A DNA stretch of 64,000 bases, taken from Hyparrhenia diplandra (taxonomy: Eukaryota > Streptophyta > Magnoliopsida > Poales > Poaceae). The stretch covers positions 1-64,000 of the forward strand of contig JADLZK010007776.1 in NCBI GenBank assembly GCA_015847255.1. The letters are read 5' to 3'. Of this stretch, positions 23,051 through 34,114 are shown in pieces. A program made the position numbers and the translations under genes. Below the pieces are notes generated by a model that worked only from the letters and a program-made list of their open reading frames with translations, was not told where the DNA came from and searched no databases. Position 1 is the stretch's first letter; each line of letters begins with the position of its first letter.

Positions 23051-23845
23051 TGGGGTGAGCCCAGTGCTAACAGCATCCTGGGTGTGCCCCTCCGCTTGAT
23101 TCACGCCACGTGGGTATGCAGCAGATCAGACGGACCCCTGGTTTATTTCCCTCCGCACGGCAATCGGCTCGGCTCCGCGTCGTAGGTGGAAGGCAGCCGC
23201 GTCCCTATCGTAGTATTGCTTACGCAGCCGCCATCGCTTCTTCAGGACGAATCTAACTAGCAGAAAGGCAGCCATGGCGGAAGAATTGCAGCGCGGAGAA
23301 CCCTTACCCAACAACATCGCCGCAGCCAGGGCGGTAGCCGGCGCGGCGAAACCCAACCGGCGCCATCGTTGAATCCCTCGTTGAACCGCAGCCACGCTGG
23401 TCCGCTCCACGATGACAGCCACGCCGCTATATACGCTGCTCCGTTCCACGATGACAGCCACGACCAATCAGTCCTCAGGTAACTGATCATCGCTTCTCGT
23501 CGCTTAATCATGAGCATCGGTCCTGTTTCTTAGTAGCCAGAATTGAAATATTATATGAGCGATGCTTGGCCGAGTAGAGACGTACAGTTTTTTTTTTTTC
23601 AAACAAAGATGCATAGAAATCTCAGGAGATCCTGAGCGATGCCTACGCCTTCCTGCTCGCTGCCTCTGAGGGACGCGGCTGCCTTCCACCTACGACGCGG
23701 AGCCGATCAGCTACGACGCGGAGCCAAGCCGATTACCATGCGGAGGAAATAAACCAGGGATCCGTCTGATCTGCTCCGTGCCCACGTGGCGTGAATCAAG
23801 CGGAGGGGCACACCCAGGATGCGGTGAGCACTGGGCTCACCCCGG
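23051..23845. repeat. Nested foldback structure inside the MULE
   Basis: Arms at about 23051-23210 and 23672-23842 are inverted copies. The left arm starts GGGGTGAGCCCAGTGCT and the right arm ends AGCACTGGGCTCACCCC. The loop is about 460 bp. The right arm carries a short duplication of CTACGACGCGGAGCC. The arm includes the MULE terminal motif GGGGTGAGC, so this may be an inverted duplication of the MULE end or an insertion at it. I find no clean target duplication of its own. Confidence 0.7.
23274..23372 (+). other. Small ORF in the foldback loop, possible captured exon
   Basis: An ATG in good context opens 32 codons (MAEELQRGEPLPNNIAAARA and onward, ending in an RRHR tail). A duplicated CTCCACGATGACAGCCACG-like block follows at 23406-23463 and a CTCAG|GTAACT donor-like site near 23478. 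GC-rich exon-like sequence inside a MULE loop would fit gene-fragment capture, but the ORF is short and I recognise no parent gene. Confidence 0.25.
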
Positions 23846-24124
23846 ACTTTTGTGAAATTTAGCCTTTTTTAAAAAGAAATTTCAAATCCATCCCTGGTTT
23901 GAAACAATTTACGCTGCATATCCCTTTTGGTCGCGCGCCATTTCGGGTGGCGTGATTTTTTTATACATGTCGCGCCACCGCGTGTGGCGCAACCCGCTCT
24001 TCCCATTTGGCGGTGGCGTTGGCCGGTCTTTGGCGTGGCTGAGCATGGGGCCCGCCGCGTCGGCGCCATTGCATCTTGGCGCGACGGGCTGTGAGTGTGT
24101 GAGTGCATCTTTGTGCTTATATTT

Positions 24125-25248
24125 AGATCCACAGAATTTGGGAAAAAATGTCACACGGATATTATATCACTTTTTGTTTGTTTGTGAGAATTGTTGTCCT
24201 ACCATAACATAACTAGGCTCAAAAGATTCGATCTCGTCGTGTACATCAAAACTATATAATTAGTTTTTTATTTACCTATATTTAGTGCTCCATGCATGAG
24301 ATAAAAGATTTAATGTGATAGGTAAATAGTGAATTTTGGAGAGAGAATTTTGGAATCTCACAGGGCTATTGTTTTTCCTCACACGTAGCCTTGTATAACA
24401 ATGACAAGATCTGACATGAACTAGCACTTTTTTTTTGTTTGTGGTAATTCTTGTCCTACCATAACCTAACTAGGCTCAAAAGATTCGTCTCGTCGTGTAC
24501 ATCAAAACTATATAATTAGTTTTTTTTTATTACATACATTTAGTGCTCCATGCGTGAGTTAAAAGATTTTAATGTGATAGGTAAATAGTGAATTTTGGAG
24601 AGAGAATTTTGGAATCTAAACAGGGCAAGCTGCTGCCGTTGCTGTAGCGCAGTGCATGCTGTCTTGCTTTTAATAGGATGTGTTTAGATCCATGAAATTT
24701 GAGAAAAAATGTCGAACCAGGATACTATAGCACTTTTTTGTTTGTTTGTGGTAATTGTTGTCCTACCATAATCTAACTAGGCTCAAAAGATTCGTCTCTC
24801 GTAGGTATACATCGAAACTATATAATTAGTTTTTTTTTATTTACTTACATTTAGTGTTACATGCATGAGATAAAAGATTTAATGTGATAGGTGAGCAGTG
24901 AATTTTGGAGAGAGAATTTTGGAATCTCACAGGGCTATTGTTTTTCCTCACACACGGCCACTCACGAGCTTCGAGGCATGCTGCCGTTAGGGCTATTGTT
25001 TAGATTCCAAAATTCTCTCTCCAAAATTCACTATTTACCTATCACATTAAATCTTTTATCTCATGCATGGAGCACTAAATGTAGGTAAATAAAAAAACTA
25101 ATTATATAGTTTTGATGTACACGACGAGACGAATCTTTTGAGCCTAGTTAGGTTATGGTAGGACAACAATTACCACAAACAAACAAAAATGCTATAATAT
25201 CGGTGTGACATTTTTTTCCCAAATTCTATGGATCTAAATATAAGCACG
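24125..25248. repeat. Four copies of one grass MITE (three direct, one inverted)
   Basis: Copies lie at about 24125-24360, 24425-24625 and 24680-24940 (plus) and 24993-25240 (minus). Each carries CTAGGCTCAAAAGATTCGTC, an AACTATATAATTAGTTTTTT core and an end GAGAGAATTTTGGAATCT. The most complete begins TTTAGATCCA.GAA and ends GGAATCTAAACAGGGC, that is, short inverted ends. This is a very common grass MITE; I leave its superfamily open. The first and last copies sit symmetrically in the MULE arms. Confidence 0.85.
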
Positions 25249-25553
25249 GCATGCACTCACACACTCACAGCCCGTCGCGCCGCATGCAATGGCGACGACG
25301 GCGGCGGGCCCCATGCTCGACCCACGCCAAAGACCGGTCAACGCCCAAAGATGCCAGCGTGAAGCGCCGGTCGCGCCACATGCGGTGGGCGACATGTAAA
25401 AAATCACGCCACGAGCTGGCGCGACCAAAAGGGATATGCGGCGTAAATTGTTTCAAAACCAGGGATGGATTTGAAATTTCTTTAAAAAAAAGGCTAAATT
25501 TCACAAAAAGTCCGCTCACCCCAGTTTTTTCCCAAGTTTTTTTCCCATTCCAC

Positions 25554-26188
25554 CACACTTCACATTGAGACTTGAGAAAAAAGAAATGTGAGACTGTTTA
25601 TATATAATGCAGAAATTTCATGAGAAATGGTCACATGAGTATGAAACAGGATCTGATGTTTGAATTGCTAGGATAGACAGAGAGTGATTATCTAAATGGT
25701 CAAACCGGATTTCTGTCATGTAAACACTATCTAACCTTCCAGGTATCCACAAATTGGGAGACTTGGAGGTTTAACAACAAGTTATTATCCAAGGATAAGG
25801 TCACTTTCATAAGGAAACCATGAAAAGGCCCACTTTTCATAATTGTGCCCATGGGCCCAACTCATACAGATAGATGAACGGTACAACAAAAGAAGCTGAA
25901 CACAAGTATCAACAGACTTGGGCCATAAGAGCGTGCCCCTGCCCTCTAAGAATCACACCTTTTAAATTATTATTACTGGTATTACTGGTATTTTGTCGCC
26001 GATCCGTTGGGAGGTGGATAGAAACGATCCACCAGCTCTCAACGCGGTGTCAAGCGTTTCTTCCAGTATCGATGTGCGTGAGGACTGGGCTTCTCGGTGC
26101 AGTAGAAATTTTTCTTCTTTTTCTTCCTCTCTCTTCATTAAATCTCTTGCCATGTCAGTAAAGTGCTTATGTGGCAGTATAATTAATA
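25554..26188. other. Unassigned AT-rich interval, possible MITE remnant
   Basis: No ORF of substance. 26000-26180, with CTTGCCATGTCAGTAAAGTG and GCTTATGTGGCAGTATAATT, resembles the 3' part of a common grass MITE that I cannot name. The Stowaway copy starts next to it. Confidence 0.3.
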
Positions 26189-26448
26189 CTCCCTCCGTAT
26201 TGGTAAAGGAAGTCGTTTTTGGAAAATGTTTGGGTCAAACATTGGGAATATAAATCATCAATAATTTTTAAGTTGTTGAGTTTGTAAATGTGAAAATTAT
26301 ATGAATAGATTTGTCTTAAAAAATACTTTTATAAAAGTATACATATATTATATTTTCATAAAGATTTTTATAATAACAAGAGGTCAAAGTTTTGTTTTGG
26401 AGACCGTGTCGCTGTCCTAAACAACTTCCTTTACCAATACGGAGGGAG
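26189..26448. mobile_element. Stowaway MITE (Tc1/mariner type)
   Basis: A 260-bp element with perfect inverted ends CTCCCTCCGTATTGGTAAAG and its complement. The left flank is TA, the expected target duplication; the right flank is CA, one mutation away. The interior is AT-rich and non-coding. The family is mobilised by mariner-like transposases in grasses. Confidence 0.93.
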
Positions 26449-26454
26449 CACATA

Positions 26455-27334
26455 TAAAAACTATTGTAGTTTTAGCATTGGTGGTGCCTAACTAACACGA
26501 GAGATATCTTCTCGAACGAGGATTATATTATAGCATCGGCCTATGGTCCTACTTGCTTAGAGGGACCACCTCTATAACTCTTATAGCATGCTATTTAAAA
26601 TAACATATACATGTTTTGATCTTCCCTCTATAAATTTTACCTTTTTTTCTTTATTATCATCTATACAGAAAATGTTTTTATCAGCGGTAGTTTTTTTATC
26701 TTTATTGATGGTTGGTAGAACCACCCGTGTGAAGGGCCAGTGAAAATAAGACATTTCCACTGGTGGTGACCCTATCGCTAGTAGAAATGCATATTATTCT
26801 ACTTGTGGTTCAGTTAAGTCAACCATCAGACTAAACTGATTTCTACATGCGGTCATCTTAAGTTTACTCCATTACAAATAAATTATTATTTTGCACATGG
26901 GCCCGACCGATGGCACGTCTCGCGCGCGATCCTTCCTTACCATCCCACTACACAGGTGATAGTGATAGTAGTACGAGAATCATTCCTTTTGACCTATTCA
27001 TGGAGGCTATTTTTAGTGGTGGTTTTCTTCCAACGGTAGAAATCATTTTTAGAGGCGGTTGACTCAAGAAACCGCTTCTAAAAATCGTTTCAAAAAAAAA
27101 TATGTTTTTAAAATAGATATAGGAACTTTTAATGAATATTTGGGCACCTAAATGATTTCAAATTAAAAATTTCAACTACAAAGTTATGGATCTCGTTGAG
27201 TTCCACAATTCAGGTGTAATGTTTGTCTTCATCCAACTTAATATGAAAATTTATCAATTTTATATATGTGTCATTTTGAATTGGTGCTTTTAAAATAGAT
27301 CAAAGAACTTTTAATGAATATTTGGGAACCTAAA
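26455..27334. mobile_element. CACTA-type element remnant (subterminal region)
   Basis: Repeated short motifs of the type GGTGGT/ACCACC, GGCGGTT and TAGTGGTGG occur at 26690-27080. They are followed by two related blocks, TTTAATGAATATTTGGG at 27131 and again at about 27311. This matches the look of grass CACTA subterminal repeats and adjoining sequence. No CACTA terminus is visible at either edge, so I call only a remnant. Confidence 0.5.
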
Positions 27335-27789
27335 TGTCATAGGATTTAACGATATATCAGTGTTTTGTATGTAGGGAATCAGAGAGGTAGCATATGAGAT
27401 AATTTATATTGGTTCAGTGCACGGGTACCCTACGTCCAGTGGAGAAAACCTTCTCTATGCATCGTGCGGGAATCAGAGAAGTAGCATATGAGATAATTTA
27501 TACTGGTTCAAGTACGGGATACCCTACGTCAAGTGGAGAAAACCTTCTCTATGCATCGTGCGCTCCAGTGCAGGGTTGCTGATGGTGCTAAGGTTGATGG
27601 CTAAGGCCAAGATGCTAAAATCGTAAAATGAAGATATAGGGGACCCTACCCCTCCTTATATAGTCTGGGAAGTAGGGCTTACATCGAGGAACCATGATCG
27701 TATCTAGCCATTTCCTAGTTTCTTACAAGAATAGGAGTTGGATTCGAGTGGGTCTTTACATATTGATTAGCCTCAGTATATCTAGCATA
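27335..27789 (-). repeat. LTR-like fragment with TATA box
   Basis: On the minus strand GACTATATAAGGAGGGG (about 27665-27649) is followed by a leader and two tandem units. The left edge begins TGTCATAGG on the plus strand. No target duplication was found. It may be a decayed solo LTR inserted into the CACTA remnant. Confidence 0.35.
27375..27562. repeat. Tandem duplication, about 94-bp unit, two copies
   Basis: GTAGCATATGAGATAATTTA occurs at 27387 and 27481, and CTTCTCTATGCATCGTGCG ends both units. Confidence 0.93.
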
Positions 27790-27963
27790 CACTGCTACAG
27801 AAAGGTTAATCACCACCGGGACTTTCACCGTCGGTTATGAGAAAACTGGCGGTGATATTTATCACCACCGGCTTGTGTGTTGAGGGGCCCTTCTAGGTGA
27901 CCCACCGGCGGTGATAGACGTTTTCACCATCGGTCCGGCGTATGATCAGGCGGTGAACGCAGC
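27790..27963 (+). mobile_element. CACTA-like 5' end fragment
   Basis: Begins CACTGCTACAGAAAGG, then alternating ACCACCGG and CGGCGGTGATA repeats on both strands, as in CACTA subterminal DNA. It is cut at about 27964 by the minus-strand LTR. Its end does not match the CACTA 3' end at 35867, so I do not join them. Confidence 0.5.
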
Positions 27964-30900
27964 TATCGGGCCTCCATATTTAGGGTCCTCAGTGCATCAT
28001 GTATCAGTCCCTGGATCAGTAGCTGATATGCATAATTGAACAAGATTGATATAAAAAACCATACTTTTATTGATAATGGGGAAAAATCATATTACATGGT
28101 TCGGGTTACATAGCTTGGGCCATTGGCCTTATTGTATATCAGAGTTCTAAGACAGCGGTCCTATGTCATCGTGGCTCCATTCCTATAGGCATCTTGGAGT
28201 GCGAACATAACCCTAGACTTATTCCCTAAGCGCATTCCTATGTCCCAATCGTCGTAGTCCTAGCGTAGCTCCTTCGTGTAGTCGTACGGCTTCATCTTCG
28301 AGTATACTCTGGGAGTTCTATTGTGTAGTCCTTGATAGCTCCAATAGTTCCATCCTGTTATGTGCTCCTGTAGTTTTTCTCCTAAAAATATAGAATGGAG
28401 GGGGTTGAGTACATAAAGTACTCAGCAAGCCCTAAACTTTGGGTGGAGGTGAGGTGGAAGGGGAAGGCTATATGTGGAAGTGGTTAAGGTGATCATGGTG
28501 GAGGTGAATGTAGTAGGGTGGAGTAATCATAATTATAGGTTGGGCCACGGTAGAGTATTACCATTCTCACCGGTTCCTAAGTTAATTATAATTTACCGGT
28601 CAGTAAAATATGTCTTAGCAGATTATCTCCATTTTGAGAGAAAGTCTAATCATAGTATCCCATCCTAGCATCTGCCCATTCCAAGGACATGGCTATTCGA
28701 ATAGATTCAATAAACTCCGCTGAGGTGTACAAATTTCCCCACAAGATAGACTGAGTTCGACACCATCATCATGGTTTAGATAGGTCTAACGAGACCCCAT
28801 ATGTGACGATGCGCGACCTTAGATATCCATATAACTCTACCGATTTGCTTCTTAGGGTTTGGAAAACGCACTAAACTCGGGGAGGATACCAAATCGTCCC
28901 ATCTCATAATCCGGGATGATACCACATCATTCCATCATATAATCTCGAGCGATACCAAATCATCCCAACATAATAGTCTTGATGATACCAATCAACATAA
29001 TAAACAATAATATGGGCTCGAAGCGGCCAAAACTCAAGGGGCTTAACGTGGAGGATCAAATAGCAACCATGCCAACCGGACCATGGAAGATCACATAGCA
29101 TCTATGTCTTCTCGATATTATTTTGCCAACACCGGCCTCCCGATAGAAATTAGACTTCTATCTAGCGGGGTGTGAGATCAAATCTACCCATATAGAAATG
29201 TGGTTATGCGTATAGGCGAGAGAGACTACGAACCAGTCCTTATGTGACCAAGGCGAGTATCTCCCACAGGGAACCCTCTCTAGGCGATTACGCAAAGGTA
29301 ATTTACCTCCATAAATTACCCCCCACTCCCCTTTGTCGGGGTTTAGTCAGTTTCACGGGTTCATTGAGCTCATCTCATATCGAGGTAACCATTACCTTAT
29401 CACAATATCATAGTCAAACTTATATCATATCAAGATAATTATCATCAATGTTCACATTATCATAAGCGAGCTCATGACCCATTATAATTCCATTAATTCA
29501 TAAAAAGAGAATTTAAGTAATATAAGTTGAGTTTATTAATTGGTGGAGATGTGATATGGTGGGAGTTTATGGTGGAGGCTAGCAAGGTGAGGTGGTGGTA
29601 GGTGGGGAGTAGTTAAGGGATGGTAAATGAAGTGGAGGTGAAGGGATAGGTGGGTGTTAGAACTGGCCTCCATTACATACGACGATTATATCCTTCCTCC
29701 AACACTCGATTCCTAATCTTCCTGCTCCTTCGTCCTCGGCGTAGCCATGCTTCTTGGTTCCATCGGGTTCTCTCCACGTATCCTACAGTCTAGCATCGGC
29801 GGGCAAGAAAACATAAACAAGGAAGATAACAAGCAAGGCATGTAAAACAAGCATAAGCAAACAAAGAAAGGAAATGATCCTAGGCGGCTTGGTCCCGATG
29901 GGTTGTTATCTAAGGTTATCATTACTATGTCAATTTGAGTAACGTTTGGATGAAGGGACTTCATCCATAAGGTATGGTTCCTACGAGTCGAGGTTAATGT
30001 GGGTGGTTGATGTGATGGAAAACCAGACCACATTATTATTAGATTCCACTATTATGTGAACTCGACGAGAAAGCGTGAAGTCATCATAAATGACTTCGTC
30101 GACTTCTACTGAGTTCACCAGGTTCGCACATGCATATGTATGCATCCAAGATTAATTAGGATGAAAGAAGATGGAGATAAAGTTAGTCATACATAGGCGT
30201 ATACCCGGTTTTGGGCATATCCTTGTATGTATATATGTCTATTCATTTTAGGTGATTGGGTGCGGATATATTGAAGTATGTGTTATGGTGCATACACATA
30301 CGCGAATATTCGAGGGTTGGCTACTACGGTGACGGGCTACTACTATAATTAGTATTTGATTCAAATATAGGAAAAGGGAAGCAATCAACCTAGAATTTAA
30401 ATGGGCACCAATAATAGAACAAAAGGGCATGAATAAATAGGGCTTGAATTTAGAAGATTTTTTTGGTGGAATCAAGTGATTTGGAGTTAGAGTGGAGAAG
30501 ATGTGAATCATCAAAGTTTTAATAAGAAAAGGATATATGGAATATAACTTGGGAATTATTTACGCAAGTTAGGAAGATGGAAATGCTTGGGTAGATGCAG
30601 GGTGTACCTAGTTTACTTAGGAATTTTTGGGAATTTTTCTATGCTTGAAAAATGTAATTTTGCTCCTCCGTGCATACTTCCGGGGGTACCTAGCAATTTC
30701 TCTTCACTCCAGGGGGATGACATGCGGGCCGGCGGGGGGGTCACTGATTACAACTGTCTTTGTGTCTTGGGGTGTTGCAAAGGCGCCATGGACTCGCCAC
30801 CTCTTTTCGTGTCCATGTGGACCGGGTTGTACTCTAGAGGAAAGGAGAGAGAGAGAGAAGAGGGAGTCGTAGTGGCGAGCCACTTGGGTTTCGTGATCGG

Positions 30901-31613
30901 TGCCTTATGCCCGAGACATGTGGGCCCTCATTGTCTCCTCTTCTTAATAGGCGACAAGCGTTACGAGTCCGGCCGAGCGAGAGAGAGCGAGGGGGATGGA
31001 GACCGGACGGCGTCGGGGACGGGGACGAAGTGGCGGCGTTGGCATGGCGGCAAAATAGGGCATCGGCCGGACGCTCGCCGGAGTGGAGTCACACCAACGC
31101 ATCCTTGGCCAGAGTTCGACGCTATGCGGTGGCCAGTGCTCTAACGGTGGTTGCGTGGCTGCCGACGGGTCTGCGAAGAGTGGTAGATGCTTGTCGTGTG
31201 GGTATTTACGCGTGAGGTGATTGAGGGTGTGGTGGTGGGTGTAGCGGGGAGTGTGGGGTGTGTTAGATTGCATCAAGGTCATGGCCACGCTCGTTAGTGT
31301 CTTGCTGATAGCGAGCAACGACTATGGTGGCTTAGCGGCGGGCATCTCACGGAGACCGGGCGACCCAAGGAGGAAGAAGGGGCTCGGGACAACGGAACAG
31401 GTAGAGAGTGAGGCCAGGGTGCTCACTTACCACTCCAATCAACCCAAGGCGGCTAGAGGAGGAAAGCTCGGAGCTTGGCTCCCATGGCAGATGCGGTACC
31501 CGATTTGGGGAAAATCAAGCCGGAGCACGATAGAGGAAGGAAGGGGAGATGGCATGTTCCCAAACTCAATGAAATTGGTGGCGGTGATGGTTGAGGCGGG
31601 GCTCATCGGCTAG

Positions 31614-31625
31614 GCCTATTTATAG
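31614..31625 (-). promoter_or_regulatory. TATA box of the minus-strand solo LTR
   Basis: CCTATAAATAGG on the minus strand, downstream of GC-rich U3 sequence. Placement is consistent with an LTR promoter. Confidence 0.45.
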
Positions 31626-31834
31626 GCCAGCGAGGTTGGTTTCGCCGGCGGCCGATATTTTCACCGACACGAGATATTTTTCCTGGTGCGCACGTGCTCG
31701 AGACTAAGGTGGTTCGCCACAGTGAAGCCCTATTCGCAGCTTGGTTGGGGATGAACTAGAGCAGAGTGCGGCCATGGTGGTGGTAGCAGTCAGGTCGTCA
31801 GGTGTGGCCGCGTGGCGAGAGGGGTGCGGAGAGG

Positions 31835-33346
31835 TGTTGACACTCAATTAATGCATGTTTTATTACCACGGAGTGAACTAAAAAGACAATATTACATGTC
31901 AAATCATAACCAAATATTATTTATCTGACGAGTTCCACGAGTTTTGGTGTTCCAGTTGTTTTGCAGGGAACTCTAATTTTTCGCAGATAAAAACTATCAA
32001 AAATAGTTAAACGGAGTACACCATTGCGAAGAGCTCGTCGCGCTGATCAAAACGGATATACTACTTGCCATGTTTGGACTCGGATCAAAAAGATACGGTA
32101 CAAAGAAGAATTCACATGAAACAACGGTCTACGTAAATAGTGCCATGCAGGCCAATCGGGAAGCGACACGTGGACAGCAGGCCCCGCGCGGGACGCGCAC
32201 GCGCGCGAGCGCGTTGCTCGAATTCAAACTCGCCGGCCAATGGCCGGCTGACACGTGGCGGCGGCGACTTTCACCGCCAGCGCGCGCGGGCGCGCGTTCC
32301 CGCTCTCGTTTTTCGGCCGGGCCAGGACACGTGGCGGCGCGGGAGCGAGGCGCGCGAGGCAGGGCGCTGTCCGCGCAGCTGGGCCGGCCGGTTCGGCCGG
32401 TTTTGGCCCAATTGGACCGCGGTTTTCTTCCCAGAAATAGAAAACAGCCAGCAGTTCATCGGTTTTGCTCCGGTTCAAGGCCTTCCGGACCGGTTCCCGC
32501 CCGGTTTTCGACACATTTCGGAAGGGAAATATTTCCCCGCCATCTTGGAGGCGGTTGCATGGTCAAGAGGTCGGTTTTGGGGCTTGAAACAAGGAAGGCC
32601 CTCCATTTCCCCTTCTCTTTCCCTATATAAAGAGGGGCACTTCACCCAATGTAAGACACAACACACTACACACAAGCACTTCACTTTCACACATTAGACA
32701 CAATGTAGTGGTGTCCCTCTAGGTGTCCTTCACCTAGTTGTATAAGTTAGAAAAGAAAAGAGAGAGGCAACTTGTACCGGGTGTAGTTGATCTGGCAAGG
32801 GCAGAACTGAGGAGGAGTCTGTTGAATCCTCCTCGACTTGTACCTTGGCTGGTGCAAGCTACACCTGGAATATTACTTTGGTATTTCTGGCTCATCTATT
32901 TAATTAAGTTCAGTATTTATTTCAAGTTCATCTATTGGATTCCTGCGTACGTTGAGTATTATGGAATTGCAACCAACCCTACTGATTTGTTGTGGTAGCC
33001 CTGTGTGGTGACGGCCACGGCAGTCTTTGTAGTCCACCATGTTTGGGTTGGTGTTGTAGGACCGTAGTCGGAGCTTCCTAGCCCCCTTCTCACCCTAGTC
33101 CGTGGCTAGTGTTCCGATGTCCCAAAATAAGTGAACTTAAGATAACTGTTCATTGATTCTTAGATTGCCCGCACAACCCTAGGAAACTCCTCTTTTCACA
33201 AAAACACTTTTATCCTTGGACGATCTTGATCCTTTCTAGTTCACTTCGTCCCCGTGGAAATCGATAACCCTGAATACTCGGTGAAAGCTACAACGGTACT
33301 TCCGCACGCTTGTGGATTTATCGTGTGCGTTAAAAAAATACCAACA
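31835..33346 (+). repeat. Solo LTR with 5-bp target duplication AGAGG
   Basis: Begins TGTTGACACTC and ends AATACCAACA (1512 bp). AGAGG lies at 31830-31834 and at 33347-33351, directly outside both ends. It contains a TATA box at 32623-32631 (CCTATATAAAGAGG). Its U5 (about 33000-33130) resembles the U5 of the 39495-46969 element LTRs, so the two are related. Solo LTRs arise by recombination between the two LTRs of a full element. Confidence 0.93.
32623..32631 (+). promoter_or_regulatory. TATA box of the AGAGG solo LTR
   Basis: CTATATAAAG follows GC-rich U3 sequence, with an A/C-rich leader starting about 25 bp downstream. Confidence 0.5.
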
Positions 33347-34114
33347 AGAGGGGAAGTGGGAGCGCATGTGTTCGAGAGGCTTCATGGGTCCGTGCCGTGC
33401 TCCATCCTTATTTGTTCGGGCGCTAGGGTAGAGCGACAACGAGCTCGAGGCGACGGAGGTAGATGACACGGTAATTGCGTCGTCGTTGTCGCGGAGACGA
33501 TGAAGCCGACCCGGTGGGGCCGTCTTTGTCGCTGGGCGCGAGCCGAGGATGAGAAGGAACGGCCGCATTGGAGCTGGGCCGAGTGAGCGGGCCGGCCCAA
33601 CACGGGAGAGGGGAAGGAGGAGGCGTTCTCGGGCTCGGGCTGGTGGTGGCCCGGTGTGGGAGAAATGGAGGAGACGGGCCATGGCCGTGGGGCGAGAGGG
33701 AGGAGGAGGGGAGATGTGAGCCCGAGACCGTTTCCCATTAAAAAAGCTTTTCTATTTCCCTTAAAAATAACTAGAGTACATTTGATGTGAATTCAATTTG
33801 GAACTCAAAGGAATTTGGTGGGTGGATGGTTGGGGTAATTCAAGGGGAGGTCAAGAAGGGTTATTTAGTGCCAATTAAATCCTAGGGCCAAACAAATCAT
33901 GCAATCACACATTCAAGCATTCAAAGCATTCAATCAATTCTAACATTCTAACCTAAATGCATATGGTGGATTTTGATGCAAAGTATTTTAGGAAAATATA
34001 TTATCAAAAGGTTTTGTGAGAAATAAATAGTCAAAGTTTTAATTTGTTGTAAAATTTTAAAAAGTTCAAATTATTAGTGGTTTTTATTATGATGCAAAAC
34101 ACAGTGGTGTTACA

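Larger units (their letters stand above)
23042..25544. mobile_element. Mutator-like (MULE) non-autonomous element with nested insertions
   Basis: The ends are inverted: GGAAAAAACTGGGGTGAGC at the left and its complement at 25511-25536, with a further A-rich extension on the right. After a nested foldback (23056-23840), the inverted arms resume and pair 23840-24375 with 24993-25530, more than 500 bp including one MITE copy per arm. Arms of this length plus a 9-bp target duplication point to a Mutator-like element. No MULE transposase is encoded, so it is non-autonomous. Arm sequence is rich in GGCGCG-type motifs. Orientation cannot be assigned. Confidence 0.75.
27964..34114 (-). repeat. Solo LTR (gypsy), minus strand, interrupted by a second solo LTR
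   Basis: The minus strand begins TGTAACACCAC at 34114 and runs to about 27964. The R/U5 half contains repeated GATTTGGTATC units (28880-29000) and matches, in inverse orientation, the U5 of the 36361-48118 LTR. No second copy or internal region adjoins it, so it is a solo LTR of about 4.6 kb once the insertion at 31835-33346 is removed. The far end is set only by homology; I found no clear target duplication, and the terminus reads CGATA instead of the expected CA. GC-rich ORFs at 30587-31613 are LTR sequence, not genes. Confidence 0.7.

Noticed and set aside
30587..31613. Plus-strand frames of 185 and 120 codons
   Set aside because: GC-rich U3 of the minus-strand solo LTR. No domain, no splice structure, and the element sense is opposite.
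32070..32697. Two overlapping frames of 186 and 185 codons
   Set aside because: Inside the AGAGG solo LTR upstream of its TATA box; Arg/Ala/Pro-rich low complexity, with frames on both strands.
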